64,000 nucleotides of DNA from Hanstruepera ponticola (GCF_012931685.1 NZ_JABANC010000001.1:744001-808000); one strand, 5' to 3'. Counted from the stretch's first letter, positions 33,799-42,927 are shown. Notes: generated by a model from the letters alone, not told the origin. Translations and numbers: made by a program.

Positions 33799-35169
33799 TT
33801 ATTCACATCTGTCAGGTAAAGAATTCATCCATTCACGGATTAGTTCAACACCCTCTATGTGCTGTAAGGTTCTGCCAAGAAGCGGCATTCTATATTGTTC
33901 TTCAATGGAGCTTATTCGGAACATAACGACAGAAGCGTCTGCATCTCCAGGATTCATTATAAATGGGTAATCGTTTCCAATGTTGGTATCTGGTTCGACA
34001 CATACACCCATATTGGTTAAGTCGTCATTAGTGTTGTAAGCAAATCGCATAGGTCTGTATTCACAATAACTTTGTTCAGCATGACAATGCGCACAGTTTA
34101 TGTCAATATAAGAGCGAACCCTTAAATCAATTGGTTCATTAGGATCGTCCCAAGAGACTGTAGTTTCAATTTCATTAGGATATGAATCTTCTAAATATCC
34201 AAAATCTGCCCATTTAGCCATTTGATTCATGACACCTGAATTATAAGGGTAATCTTTATTAAGATTCTGCGGTTTTGGTCCAATTGCTTGAGGTTCCCCA
34301 AACTTATTATGACAGGTAAAGCATTCTGCACGAGACGGAATTCGGTAATTAACACTTTTAGTTTCTGAATCTTCAATCCAATCGAAACTAACAAAACTTC
34401 CATCATTTGTAAAAGTTGCTTCTGTTTGGTTATCATTCCAGACGTATTTTGCAAACTCCCACCCTTCATCTGTCATGTACATTATTCGAGTTTCAATAAT
34501 TTTGGTTACATTTTCTGGGAGCACATTGTCATAGTAAAAGTTCTTTATCAAAAAGGATCCAACGGGAAAATTTAAGGATGAATAATCATTTTCGTAACTG
34601 GCTTTAGAGCCGTTTGGCATCCAAACAAAACGTTTTTTATGAGCGTAATCACTAAAAAGTGCAGAATTTATATCGTAAGGAATAACACCATAAACAGGGT
34701 TTAAATCTTTTAAATCACCTTCAAAAAAATTGTATTCAGAGAGGGTGCTATAAGGAAAAGCTGTTGGGTCATAATTTACAGGAGTCACTGGGCGAACCAA
34801 TACCGTTACAGTTCCTGTTGCACAATTTTGGTTGTCGTTACATATAGTATATTCAAAGACATCATTCCCAGAAAATAAGCCATTGGGAGTATATAAAATA
34901 CTATCATCACTAGGGTTGTTGGGTGTGTTATTTGTGAGGACTTCAATTGTTGCGTTTGTTGATGATGATATGGTAAGCACACCATTATTCGGAATATTTA
35001 TATCATTAGCAAGTACATCTATTTCTACAAAAGTATTTTGAAACACTTCACTAGAATCTGAATTAGCCTGTATTACCAAAGGTGAATAATTTGAATCATC
35101 ATCACTACAAGAAAAATAAACTAAAACTAGCCCAACGATGCATAAAGATTTCAAGTAATTTTTCATCAT
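33799..35169 (-). CDS. lipoprotein with Ig-like domain and diheme cytochrome c region (SO2930-like)
   Basis: A 456-residue protein anchored as a lipoprotein (signal ending VYFSC, Cys ~21), followed by an acidic linker (SDDDSN), an Ig/cadherin-like domain (~30-125, LANDINIPNNG) and a ~330-residue domain with ALFSDYAHKKRFVWMP and two heme-c sites, CFTCH and CAHCH. This resembles the SO2930/HNE_0200-type diheme cytochrome family that I recall, of unknown electron partners. No methionine-rich distal-ligand motif is certain. Cytochrome maturation outside the inner membrane would be required. The start is ATG 35169 (a second ATG follows at 35166). It heads the run into the CRTAC1-type gene. Confidence 0.75.
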   Translation of the reverse strand: MMKNYLKSLCIVGLVLVYFSCSDDDSNYSPLVIQANSDSSEVFQNTFVEIDVLANDINIPNNGVLTISSSTNATIEVLTNNTPNNPSDDSILYTPNGLFSGNDVFEYTICNDNQNCATGTVTVLVRPVTPVNYDPTAFPYSTLSEYNFFEGDLKDLNPVYGVIPYDINSALFSDYAHKKRFVWMPNGSKASYENDYSSLNFPVGSFLIKNFYYDNVLPENVTKIIETRIMYMTDEGWEFAKYVWNDNQTEATFTNDGSFVSFDWIEDSETKSVNYRIPSRAECFTCHNKFGEPQAIGPKPQNLNKDYPYNSGVMNQMAKWADFGYLEDSYPNEIETTVSWDDPNEPIDLRVRSYIDINCAHCHAEQSYCEYRPMRFAYNTNDDLTNMGVCVEPDTNIGNDYPFIMNPGDADASVVMFRISSIEEQYRMPLLGRTLQHIEGVELIREWMNSLPDRCE

Positions 35170-35361
35170 GTATGGTAAAAATTTGGATAGTAAATATAAA
35201 TACAAAGGTAAAATCTTTATAATTAATTAGTTGTAATACGCTTTTTATCAGACAAGAAGGCTCAAAAAAATAAGCGCTTGTCCATTATCCTTTAAAACCC
35301 TTGACGACTTCTAATAACTAAACAGTTAAACAACAAAAAACCCTACTTAACTAAATAAAAA

Positions 35362-36351
35362 TTAAATCAAGCTGTTATTCAATAAATATTCAGCAATTTG
35401 AACCGTATTTGTAGCAGCCCCTTTTCGTAAATTATCACTTACAATCCACATGTTTAGAGAGTTGGGTTGTGATTCATCACGTCTAATTCTGCCTACAAAA
35501 ACATCATCTTTCCCATTGGCATAAATGGGCATAGGATAGGTGTTTGTGTTTGTATTATCTTGGACAATAACACCAGGTGTATTTTGTAAGATTTGTCTAA
35601 CTGTATTTAAGTCAAAATCATTTTCAAAAGCTATATTCACTGATTCACTATGACCACCTGCTGTTGGAATTCTCACAGCCGTTGCTGTTACAGCAATTGT
35701 TTTATCGTCGAGAATTTTTTGAGTTTCACGAACTAATTTCATCTCCTCTTTGGTATAGCCGTTGTCTTCAAAAATGTCACAATGCGGCAGGGCATTTTGA
35801 TGAATTGGATATGGATAGGCCATTTCCCCTGAAACACCAGCCAATTCATTCTCTAACTGCTTAACAGCTTTTAAACCTGTTCCAGAAATAGATTGATAAG
35901 TTGAAACAACAATACGCTTGATTTTGTACTTTTTATGAAGAGGCGCCAAAGCCATTACCATTTGTATGGTTGAGCAATTTGGATTTGCAATTATTTTATC
36001 AGATTTCGTTAATGTTTTGGCGTTGATTTCTGGAACTATGAGTTTTTTATCCTGATCCATACGCCAAGCGGAAGAATTATCTATTACTGTTGTGCCAGCT
36101 TCTGCAAATTTAGGAGCCCATTCTAAAGAAGTACTACCGCCTGCAGAAAATAAAGCTATTTGTGGTTTTAATGACACAGCAGTTTTTAGTCCGACAACCG
36201 TGAGTATTTTTCCTTTAAAAGGAATTTGTTTCCCAACCGATTTTTCTGATGCTACAAGAATTAATTCTGTTATTGGAAAATCACGCTCCTCAAGAACCTT
36301 TAACATAACTTCGCCAACCATTCCAGTGGCGCCCACAACTGCTATTTTCAT
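35362..36351 (-). CDS. asd: aspartate-semialdehyde dehydrogenase
   Basis: A 329-residue NADPH-dependent enzyme that reduces aspartyl phosphate to the semialdehyde, the branch point for lysine/diaminopimelate, threonine and methionine. Seen: the Rossmann motif VVGATGMVGE at the N-terminus, the catalytic Cys in NPNCSTIQ (~residue 130), and the substrate-binding region with RIPTAGGHSES (~230-240) . I use ATG 36351 since MKIAVVGATGMVG is the canonical start; the earlier start at 36420 adds 23 residues and lies in the terminator of mscL. Runs of 155 bp without genes separate it from the cytochrome gene. Confidence 0.95.
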   Translation of the reverse strand: MKIAVVGATGMVGEVMLKVLEERDFPITELILVASEKSVGKQIPFKGKILTVVGLKTAVSLKPQIALFSAGGSTSLEWAPKFAEAGTTVIDNSSAWRMDQDKKLIVPEINAKTLTKSDKIIANPNCSTIQMVMALAPLHKKYKIKRIVVSTYQSISGTGLKAVKQLENELAGVSGEMAYPYPIHQNALPHCDIFEDNGYTKEEMKLVRETQKILDDKTIAVTATAVRIPTAGGHSESVNIAFENDFDLNTVRQILQNTPGVIVQDNTNTNTYPMPIYANGKDDVFVGRIRRDESQPNSLNMWIVSDNLRKGAATNTVQIAEYLLNNSLI

Positions 36352-36412
36352 ATGATTTAATTTGTTACAAAAGTAGCAATAATCAAAGATTGAATTTAAA
36401 AAAAGTATAAAA

Positions 36413-36441
36413 AAAACCACTTCGCTTCAGGAAGTGGTTTA
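36413..36441 (-). terminator. terminator after mscL
   Basis: AACCACTTC and GAAGTGGTT form a perfect 9-bp stem with loop CTGAAGC, followed on the minus strand by a long U-run. It lies 35 bp after the mscL stop and separates it from asd. Confidence 0.85.
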
Positions 36442-36475
36442 GGGTTAAAATTATGTATTGTAGCGGTGTGCTAAC

Positions 36476-36877
36476 TTACTTTTTTAACGAGTCTCTGATT
36501 TCTTTTAATAAATCGATTTCAGATGGTCCTGCAGGTTCTTCTGGAGCTGGCTCTTCTTTCTTTTTCATTTTATTCACAGCTTTTACAATCATGAACATAA
36601 CAAAAGCCACGATAATAAAATCAATCACATTAGTTACAAAAGCACCCCAAAGTACAGCAACTTCACCTTCTGCAACACCTTCTGCATTAACAGTGCCTTC
36701 GGTAATAATGTATTTGAGGTCTTTGAAATCTGCATTGAAAATCAAACCAATTAATGGAGATACGATTCCTCCGGTAAAGGCTGTAACTACTTCTTTGAAA
36801 GCAGCACCCATTACAAAACCTACTGCAATGTCAACAAGGTTTCCCTTCATTGCAAATTCCTTAAATTCTTTTAGCAT
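36476..36877 (-). CDS. mscL: large-conductance mechanosensitive channel
   Basis: A 133-residue inner-membrane channel that opens under membrane tension to release solutes on osmotic down-shock. Seen: the N-terminal amphipathic helix MLKEFKEFAMKGN, TM1 with the gate GFVMGAAF (~20-28), a periplasmic loop, TM2 (~75-98) and a charged C-terminal helix after a Pro/Glu-rich stretch (EEPAPEEPAGP). Length is normal. It lies between alr and asd, closed by its own terminator. Confidence 0.96.
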   Translation of the reverse strand: MLKEFKEFAMKGNLVDIAVGFVMGAAFKEVVTAFTGGIVSPLIGLIFNADFKDLKYIITEGTVNAEGVAEGEVAVLWGAFVTNVIDFIIVAFVMFMIVKAVNKMKKKEEPAPEEPAGPSEIDLLKEIRDSLKK

Positions 36878-36949
36878 TTTAATAGTTTTTAGTTAATGTT
36901 CTGATTTCTAATTTAGAAAAAAGTTTTTAAAAATAAGATATGCAATTAG

Positions 36950-38056
36950 CTATTTTAAATAAACACGCTTAATACGCTGTGAAATTGCGGTAATTATTTC
37001 ATAAGAAATACTGTTAACTGTTTTTGAAAACTCAACAGCAGTTGGTGATTTGCCAAAAACAACAACCTCATCACCTTCTTGACAATCAATTTCAGTGACA
37101 TCAACCATAATCATATCCATACAAACATTGCCTAAAATAAATGCAGGTTGATTATTAATAGTTACGAATCCTCTCCCATTGCCATATTGTCTGCCTATAC
37201 CATCGGCATGACCAATAGGTATAGTCGCTGATCGTAGATTTTTAGTTGCTTTAAAAGCTCGGTTGTATCCAACGCTCTCACCAGATTCAATACTATGAAT
37301 TTGAGAAACCACAGATTTTAAAGTTGCTACAGGTTTAAAATTAGAATCTTCTTTTTCAGAATTTCCAAAGCCATAAAGACCTATCCCTGATCGAACCATA
37401 TCTAGATGAGCTTCAGGATAATTTAAAATTCCCGAGGTATTGCACATATGATAAATAGGCTGATAATTTAACTTGGGTGCTATTTTTGAAACAATTGAGT
37501 CAAAACTTTTAATCTGATTGTTTGTGTATGTTTTTTCGTTTAAGTCCTCGCTGGCACCAAGATGAGAGAAGACAGATTTTATTTTTATGGATTCTGTTGT
37601 ACCAATTTTTGACATAACTGTTTCAACATCATTTGCATTGAAACCTATTCTGTTTAGACCTGTATTAAACTTGAGGTGAATAGGGTAATTATTCTGGCTT
37701 TCCTCTTCTGAAGTGTTTATAAAAGCATTTAAAATCTTGTGGCTATAAATACTGGGCTCCAAACAACGTTCAATTATAGTTTTAAAATTTATGGGCTGTG
37801 GATGTAGCACCAAAATAGGCGTTTTTATGCCTGCATCACGCAGAGCGACACCCTCATAGGTGTAAGCAACAGCAAAATAATCAACTTTTAATTCTTCAAG
37901 ATATTTAGCAATTTCATTGGCATCACTTCCATATGCAAATGCCTTAACCACTGCGAGTAGTTTGGTGTTAGATTGTAATTTAGATTTTAAGAAATTAAAA
38001 TTGTGTTTTAAAGCCTTTAAATCTATTTCAAGAATGGTTTCATGCACTTTTCCCAT
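36950..38056 (-). CDS. alr: alanine racemase
   Basis: A 368-residue PLP enzyme that makes D-alanine for peptidoglycan. Seen: the PLP-lysine motif [11 protein letters not shown] (~residues 35-45; most relatives have KADAYGHG, so the sequence after Lys is variant), the catalytic Tyr in SVGYNRAF (~260-267) and [13 protein letters not shown] (~303-315). The start ATG overlaps the tdk 3' end by 17 bp, so the genes are translationally linked. Length is normal. Confidence 0.94.
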   Translation of the reverse strand: MGKVHETILEIDLKALKHNFNFLKSKLQSNTKLLAVVKAFAYGSDANEIAKYLEELKVDYFAVAYTYEGVALRDAGIKTPILVLHPQPINFKTIIERCLEPSIYSHKILNAFINTSEEESQNNYPIHLKFNTGLNRIGFNANDVETVMSKIGTTESIKIKSVFSHLGASEDLNEKTYTNNQIKSFDSIVSKIAPKLNYQPIYHMCNTSGILNYPEAHLDMVRSGIGLYGFGNSEKEDSNFKPVATLKSVVSQIHSIESGESVGYNRAFKATKNLRSATIPIGHADGIGRQYGNGRGFVTINNQPAFILGNVCMDMIMVDVTEIDCQEGDEVVVFGKSPTAVEFSKTVNSISYEIITAISQRIKRVYLK

Positions 38057-38696
38057 TCGCTTTATCTGTATTGGAATCTATTTCTTCAGCATCGTTAACC
38101 TTCATATTACGAACCTTATCTCGAAGCATGGATTTATAGAATGCCGCGCGACTTAATGGTTCGTACTCATCAACTTCACCCAACAAAACTAAATCGTCAC
38201 TTTTAGCTTTTCGGTAGCTATACTGTGCTAGATTTCCTGTTTTAGTGCAAATGGCATGTACTTTCGTCACATATTCTGCAGTAGCCATAAGGTTAGGCAT
38301 GGGACCAAACGGATTACCCTTAAAATCCATATCTAAACCCGCTACAATGACACGTACACCTTTGTTGGCTAAATCATTACAGACGCGAACAATTTCATCA
38401 TCAAAGAACTGTGCTTCATCAATACCAACCACATCACAACCATCAGCTAAAATAGGAATGTTAGCTGCTGCAGGAACTGGCGTAGAACGGATCTCGTTAG
38501 CGTCATGAGACACAACCATGTCTTCATCATACCTTACATCTACAGCAGGTTTGAAGATTTCCACTTTTTGTCTTGCAAATTGGGCGCGTTTAAGCCTGCG
38601 AATCAATTCTTCGGTTTTGCCAGAGAACATAGAACCACAAATGACCTCAATCCATCCAAATTGTTCTTTATGATTTACTGTATTTTCGAGAAACAT
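38040..38696 (-). CDS. tdk: thymidine kinase
   Basis: A 218-residue type II thymidine kinase of the salvage pathway (thymidine to dTMP). Seen: P-loop [11 protein letters not shown] (~21-31), DEAQFFDD (Walker B-like, ~94-101) and the C-terminal lasso region with [21 protein letters not shown]. In many type II kinases this lasso carries CxxC pairs that bind zinc; here only one Cys (in AICTKTG) is left, so the structural zinc site appears lost or replaced. The 5' region has no gene for ~100 bp. It overlaps alr. Confidence 0.95.
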   Translation of the reverse strand: MFLENTVNHKEQFGWIEVICGSMFSGKTEELIRRLKRAQFARQKVEIFKPAVDVRYDEDMVVSHDANEIRSTPVPAAANIPILADGCDVVGIDEAQFFDDEIVRVCNDLANKGVRVIVAGLDMDFKGNPFGPMPNLMATAEYVTKVHAICTKTGNLAQYSYRKAKSDDLVLLGEVDEYEPLSRAAFYKSMLRDKVRNMKVNDAEEIDSNTDKANGKSA

Positions 38697-38800
38697 TTTG
38701 TAATTTTAACACTAAAACAAAGCAATCCTTCGTTTTGTATAAAGGTGGCGTAAATTTATTAAAAATCAAAAGCATAAATTCGTTTTAAATATAAAAAGTT

Positions 38801-39532
38801 ATGAAGAAGAAATTGGAAGCTGAATTAATGAGTATTGCACATAAAATACTTAAACTAAAAGGCCAAGATGATATTGAAAAAATGCACAGTGAAGTAGCAG
38901 CTCTTTATGAAAAACTAACTGTATTGAAATTTGCCAAAGAGAATTTAGAAGATGATTTGCCAACTATTGGAAATGATTCTTCATTTTTTGATATGCTAGA
39001 TGTGGCCTTTAACAACAAAGTAAGTGACAATATAGAGTTTGAAGACAAGGTTTATATTAACCTTGATGAATCTGAACATGAAGAAATTATGGAACCTGCG
39101 ATAGAAAAAATAAAAGACATGGTTGCTCAAATGCCTCAAGAAGCTCAAGCTGTGGATGCCATATTTGAAAAAGCGGGAACAACTACCAAGGTCCATAAAA
39201 GTAATTTGGATGAACTGACTGCCGACTTCATTGAGGAACCTATTTTTGAACCTGTAAAAAAATCTGAAAAACAGGCACCAAAGTCTCTAAATGATAGACT
39301 TAAAAAAGGTATTACTATTGGTCTTAATGATAAAATTGCTTTTATAAAGCATTTGTTTGAAGGCAAAAGTGAAGATTATGATCGTGTACTTTCACAAATA
39401 AATACAAAAAGTACATTTGAAGATTCAAAAACGTTTATTCAAAATATGGTTAAGCCTGATTACAACAACTGGGAGGGCAAAGAGAATTATGAATTACGTT
39501 TTATGGAAATTATTGAAAGTAAGTTCATTTAA
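38801..39532 (+). CDS. hypothetical coiled-coil protein
   Basis: A 243-residue cytosolic protein that I cannot assign. It opens with a Lys/Glu-rich helical region (MKKKLEAELMSIAHKILKLK) that looks like a coiled coil through residue ~55, a central acidic segment (~60-115, many Asp/Glu), a linker with EEPIFEPVKK, and a C-terminal domain (~165-243) with DRLKKGITIGLNDKIAFIKHLFEG, which looks conserved. No signal or membrane segment. The stop codon shares one base with the rsmI start (ATG overlap, TAATG), so it is likely in an operon with rsmI. It resembles short Flavobacteria-only conserved proteins. Confidence 0.7.
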   Translation: MKKKLEAELMSIAHKILKLKGQDDIEKMHSEVAALYEKLTVLKFAKENLEDDLPTIGNDSSFFDMLDVAFNNKVSDNIEFEDKVYINLDESEHEEIMEPAIEKIKDMVAQMPQEAQAVDAIFEKAGTTTKVHKSNLDELTADFIEEPIFEPVKKSEKQAPKSLNDRLKKGITIGLNDKIAFIKHLFEGKSEDYDRVLSQINTKSTFEDSKTFIQNMVKPDYNNWEGKENYELRFMEIIESKFI

Positions 39533-40203
39533 TGAGTAAGCTCTATATCGTTCCCACACCCATAGGAAATTTACAAGACATGACTTTTAGAGCTATAGAA
39601 GTTTTAAGGGAAGTCGATTTAATTTTAGCTGAAGATACCCGAACATCGGGCAAGCTCCTTAAGCACTTTGAAATTAATACGCCTTCGCAATCACATCACA
39701 TGCACAACGAGCATAAAACAGTTGAAGGGTTAATTAATAAATTAAAAAGCGGTATAAGTATAGCCTTGATAAGTGATGCTGGCACACCAGCCATTTCCGA
39801 TCCTGGTTTTTTATTAACGCGCGCTTGTATTGAAAACAATATTGAAGTAGATTGTTTACCAGGCGCAACAGCATTTGTTCCAGCGCTAGTAAACAGCGGA
39901 TTGCCTAATGACAAATTTGTGTTCGAAGGCTTTTTACCAGTTAAAAAAGGACGGCAAACCCGATTAAAATTACTTGCTGAAGAAACTAGAACGATGATTT
40001 TTTACGAAAGTCCGCATAAACTTCTAAAAACACTCACTAATTTTTGCGAGTATTTTGGTGAAAACAGACCTGTTTCGGTGTCACGCGAACTCACCAAACT
40101 CTATGAAGAAACCATTCGCGGAACTGCCAAAGAGGTTTTAGATTATTATACCAATAAACCACCAAAAGGTGAAATTGTGATTGTGGTTGGTGGAAAAAAG
40201 TAA
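39532..40203 (+). CDS. rsmI: 16S rRNA 2'-O-ribose C1402 methyltransferase
   Basis: A 223-residue SAM-dependent enzyme that methylates the ribose of C1402 in 16S rRNA. Seen: N-terminal YIVPTPIGNLQDMTFRAIEVL, AEDTRTSGKLL, ISDAGTPAISDPG (the SAM-binding loop) and the ENRPVSVSRELTKL motif near residue 183. It lacks the C-terminal extension of E. coli RsmI, as is common in this phylum. Directly coupled to the preceding hypothetical gene through an ATG/TAA overlap. Confidence 0.95.
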   Translation: MSKLYIVPTPIGNLQDMTFRAIEVLREVDLILAEDTRTSGKLLKHFEINTPSQSHHMHNEHKTVEGLINKLKSGISIALISDAGTPAISDPGFLLTRACIENNIEVDCLPGATAFVPALVNSGLPNDKFVFEGFLPVKKGRQTRLKLLAEETRTMIFYESPHKLLKTLTNFCEYFGENRPVSVSRELTKLYEETIRGTAKEVLDYYTNKPPKGEIVIVVGGKK

Positions 40204-40207
40204 TTAT

Positions 40208-40645
40208 ATGAAAAGGTTTATTGCTTTAATATTGATTTTGATTTCTTGTAAAGGCACTCAATTAGACAATGAACCTAAATCTCAAAAAGTTGATTTTTTT
40301 AAGGAGATCAATGCTAAAGTATACAAAATTGATTCGATTAGAGATTACTATGTGATTTACGCTTCCAACGAAAGAATAAATTATAAGATAATATCAAAAA
40401 AGGTAAATGAACAATTTTGTGAGGAATTAAAAGAGAACTCATTTTATAATTTTAAAGTAAAAAGTCTTTTTTTAGAAAAAATAAAATTAGGAAATGATTC
40501 GGATTCACTACAAGCTATAAATTATTTAGATATTACTAGATGTGTTGTAAAAGTAGATACAGAATTTTGTACAGAGCCAGGCGTAATTGACATATGCGAA
40601 TCACCAAATATGCTGGGTTTATGCTATAGGAAAATAGCTAATTAA
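40208..40645 (+). CDS. hypothetical lipoprotein
   Basis: A 145-residue protein of unknown role. Seen: a hydrophobic signal (MKRFIALILILISC) with a lipobox Cys at residue 14, then a small soluble domain with two C-terminal Cys clusters (TRCVVKVDTEFC and IDICESP...GLCY) that could form disulfides. The ATG 40208 is used because the signal begins there. It follows rsmI by four bases. Confidence 0.7.
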   Translation: MKRFIALILILISCKGTQLDNEPKSQKVDFFKEINAKVYKIDSIRDYYVIYASNERINYKIISKKVNEQFCEELKENSFYNFKVKSLFLEKIKLGNDSDSLQAINYLDITRCVVKVDTEFCTEPGVIDICESPNMLGLCYRKIAN

Positions 40646-40650
40646 TCTTT

Positions 40651-41256
40651 TTGTTAAAAGTGAAGAGTCTATTAAATGACATAAAACACTGCAGCATCTG
40701 CAAAGACCATTTACCATTAGGTCCAAGACCTGTTGTTTCTGCCGATATAAATTCTAAAATTGTAATTGTTGGTCAAGCTCCGGGAACCAAAGTTCATGCT
40801 TCTGGGTTTCCTTGGGATGATGCCAGTGGCAAGCAATTACGAAACTGGCTGGAGGTTACAAACGAACAGTTTTACAATCCTAAACATTTTGCCATAATAC
40901 CTATGGGATTCTGTTATCCAGGTAAAGGAAAAACAGGCGATTTACCACCGAGACCAGAATGTGCGCCGCAATGGCACCAACCCTTATTTGATATGATGCA
41001 GAAGGTTGAATTAGTACTTTTAATTGGGATGTATGCACAACGTTACTATTTAAAAGAGCAGGCTAAAAGCACCTTAACCGAAACAGTTAAAAATTACAAA
41101 GACTATTTACCAAATTATTTACCCTTACCGCATCCAAGCCCTCGAAACCGATTTTGGCTTACCAAGAACCCTTGGTTTGAGGTTGAAGTTTTGCCAGATT
41201 TGAGAAACAGAATTAAAGGAATAATACAACCCACCTATTCCGGAAGAAATATCTAA
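40651..41256 (+). CDS. uracil-DNA glycosylase family protein
   Basis: A 201-residue protein of the UDG superfamily. Seen: N-terminal CSICKDHLPLGPRP, the glycosylase active-site loop IVGQAPGTKVHASGFPWDDASGKQL (~36-60, with GQAPG as the water-activating motif), and a C-terminal LPHPSPRNRFW motif (the leucine-loop region, ~159-169). This matches family 4/5-like or UdgX-related enzymes that excise uracil from DNA; only two N-terminal Cys are seen, so an Fe-S cluster is unlikely. The start is TTG at 40651 or GTG at 40660; no ATG precedes the conserved part. It is co-directed with the previous gene. Confidence 0.88.
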   Translation: MLKVKSLLNDIKHCSICKDHLPLGPRPVVSADINSKIVIVGQAPGTKVHASGFPWDDASGKQLRNWLEVTNEQFYNPKHFAIIPMGFCYPGKGKTGDLPPRPECAPQWHQPLFDMMQKVELVLLIGMYAQRYYLKEQAKSTLTETVKNYKDYLPNYLPLPHPSPRNRFWLTKNPWFEVEVLPDLRNRIKGIIQPTYSGRNI

Positions 41257-41261
41257 TAATT

Positions 41262-41423
41262 TTATAAAGATCCAGTAAATTTTACTAACTCATTATTGAA
41301 GAATACTAGGAGTAAACAAAACGTTATAACAACAAAAACAACTAGCAAGGCAAGGCAAATTACAACCTTTAGAAGGTATTTGCCTTTCAATTTAGTTAAT
41401 ATATTCATGTCAATGTTTATCAT
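41262..41423 (-). CDS. predicted small single-pass membrane protein
   Basis: A 53-residue open frame from ATG 41423 (an inner ATG at 41408 also fits). It has a short charged N-terminus (LTKLKGKYLLK), one long hydrophobic helix (~residues 20-42, Val/Leu-rich) and a short tail. The codon content and an uninterrupted helix suggest a real small membrane protein, but no homologue is known to me and there is no independent support. It is in the gap downstream of the UDG-family gene on the opposite strand. Confidence 0.35.
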   Translation of the reverse strand: MINIDMNILTKLKGKYLLKVVICLALLVVFVVITFCLLLVFFNNELVKFTGSL

Positions 41424-41710
41424 TTAAATAAAACAGAGTTTTACACGTATGAATTTAATCTAAAATTGATTAAAAACATTTTAATTTTAGTTATTGGTGT
41501 AAACATAAACACTACCTTTTCTTTAAACAGGACAGTAAATTCATCCCTTTGATTGTATACTATAATTGTATAAAATTATAAAAGGAAGATTTAGAATACA
41601 CGTAGTTAGTGGGGTTTATAAAAAATAAAACCCTACTATTTCTAGCAAGGTTTGTCTATATTCTAACAGCGAAGCGGTCTTATGTCTTGATTCTATTCTC
41701 TAAAAAATGT
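41424..41710. other. 287-bp non-coding stretch
   Basis: I see no open frame. A hairpin at 41607-41638 has arms TAGTGGGGTTT and AAACCCTACTA with one G-T pair on the plus strand, but no T-run follows, so it is not a clear terminator. The rest is AT-rich and featureless. Confidence 0.5.
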
Positions 41711-42313
41711 TTAATACTGCGAACCATCATGTTTCCCAGATTCCCAACCATGTTTTCCTAAATACTGATTTCCACTTTCCACCGCACCTTCTTCAATAGA
41801 TGTTCCCATAGAATCGTTCCAACGGTTCAGATATCCAAACAATGAAATAACACCCAACATTTCAACAATTTCACCTTCATTCCAATGTTCGTATAAGCGT
41901 TTTTTAATGGTTTCATTAACAGCATTTGGTACTTGACTGGCAGCCAAACTAAAATCGAGGGCAGCACGTTCGGCATCACTAAAAGCAGGATGGGTTCTGT
42001 ATTCCCAAATATTATCTAATTGTTCTTGTTCTGCACCATAGCGTTCAGCAGCACGAATGGCATGCGCTTGACAATACCTACAACCTGTTGCATTACTACT
42101 TACCCAAGCAATCATACGTTTTAAGGCAGATGTCACACGACCTTCGTTGGCCATAACCGCTTTGTTGAGGTTTATAAAGGCTTTTGAAATCGCTGGTCTG
42201 CGTTGCATGGTCAATACCGAATTTGGGCAAAATCCCAGGGTCTCATTAAAGAATTCTGCTAATTCTTTGGTTTCTAAATCATGTTCGGCTGATAATGGTG
42301 TTACTAATGGCAT
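41711..42313 (-). CDS. carboxymuconolactone decarboxylase family (AhpD-like) protein
   Basis: A 200-residue protein of the CMD/peroxidase-related family. Seen: the redox CxxC-x3-H motif in CRYCQAHAI (~77-85), preceded by a conserved helix, and the family's LDFSLAASQVPNAVN region. In AhpD-like proteins the two Cys cycle in peroxide reduction; here this is inference from the motif. It starts 77 bp from the divergent OsmC gene, a pairing that suggests shared response to organic peroxides. Confidence 0.85.
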   Translation of the reverse strand: MPLVTPLSAEHDLETKELAEFFNETLGFCPNSVLTMQRRPAISKAFINLNKAVMANEGRVTSALKRMIAWVSSNATGCRYCQAHAIRAAERYGAEQEQLDNIWEYRTHPAFSDAERAALDFSLAASQVPNAVNETIKKRLYEHWNEGEIVEMLGVISLFGYLNRWNDSMGTSIEEGAVESGNQYLGKHGWESGKHDGSQY

Positions 42314-42390
42314 AGTCTATTTTTTATTGGTATTTTTGAAAGAACAATTCAACATTTTTATTTATCACAATAAACGAAAAATCTACAGCA

Positions 42391-42816
42391 ATGGCAACAA
42401 ATAAAGTCACAACACATTGGAAAGGGAATATGCAATTTGAATCAGACAATCCGAATGGGAAAACGGTTTTAATGGACACGAGTCCCGAACATGGTGGACA
42501 TAATTCCGGTTTGTCACCAAAAGCTATGATGCTCTCGGCTTTGGCTGGTTGTTCGGGCTTGGATGTGGTATCAATTTTAGATAAAATGAAGGTAAAACTA
42601 GCCGATTTTAGAATGGATACTTATGGCGAATTAACCGAGGAGCATCCAAAATATTATCATACAGTTACAGTTGAGTATCATTTTTATGGTGATAATTTAG
42701 ACGAAAATAAAATTCAAAAAGCGGTTGATTTATCCATTGAAAAATACTGTGGCGTTATGGAAATGTTTAGAAAGTTTGCAGACGTGAAGACGTCAATCCA
42801 TTATCATAATAAGTAA
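42391..42816 (+). CDS. OsmC family peroxide-handling protein
   Basis: A 141-residue OsmC-fold protein, thiol-dependent reductase of organic hydroperoxides in characterised relatives. Seen: GLSPKAMMLSALAGCSGLDVVSIL (~40-63), with the Cys in GCSG as the peroxidatic one, and a second Cys in EKYCGVM near residue 122, the pair expected in OsmC/YhfA-like proteins. Length is normal. It diverges from the CMD-family gene. Confidence 0.9.
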   Translation: MATNKVTTHWKGNMQFESDNPNGKTVLMDTSPEHGGHNSGLSPKAMMLSALAGCSGLDVVSILDKMKVKLADFRMDTYGELTEEHPKYYHTVTVEYHFYGDNLDENKIQKAVDLSIEKYCGVMEMFRKFADVKTSIHYHNK

Positions 42817-42826
42817 TTAACTATTA

Positions 42827-42910
42827 TGTCAGGTCGAGCGGAGTCGAGACCTTGTGAAAAAGTAGCGAACACAAATTATATTGAGATGTTTCGACAAGCT
42901 CAGCATGACA
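42827..42910. repeat. inverted repeat of the GTCGAGC(G/T)GAGTCGA type
   Basis: Two arms (42827-42850 and 42888-42910) are imperfect inverted copies: one reads TGTCAGGTCGAGCGGAGTC onward, and the other, read on the minus strand, TGTCATGCTGAGCTTGTCGA. They are separated by about 37 bp. The same core, CTCGAGCGGAGTCGAG, recurs inside recJ (44456-44483). I recall similar short repeats spread through Flavobacteria genomes, but copy number here cannot be counted from this window. Confidence 0.55.
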
Positions 42911-42927
42911 CTTAAGATTTAAAAAAT

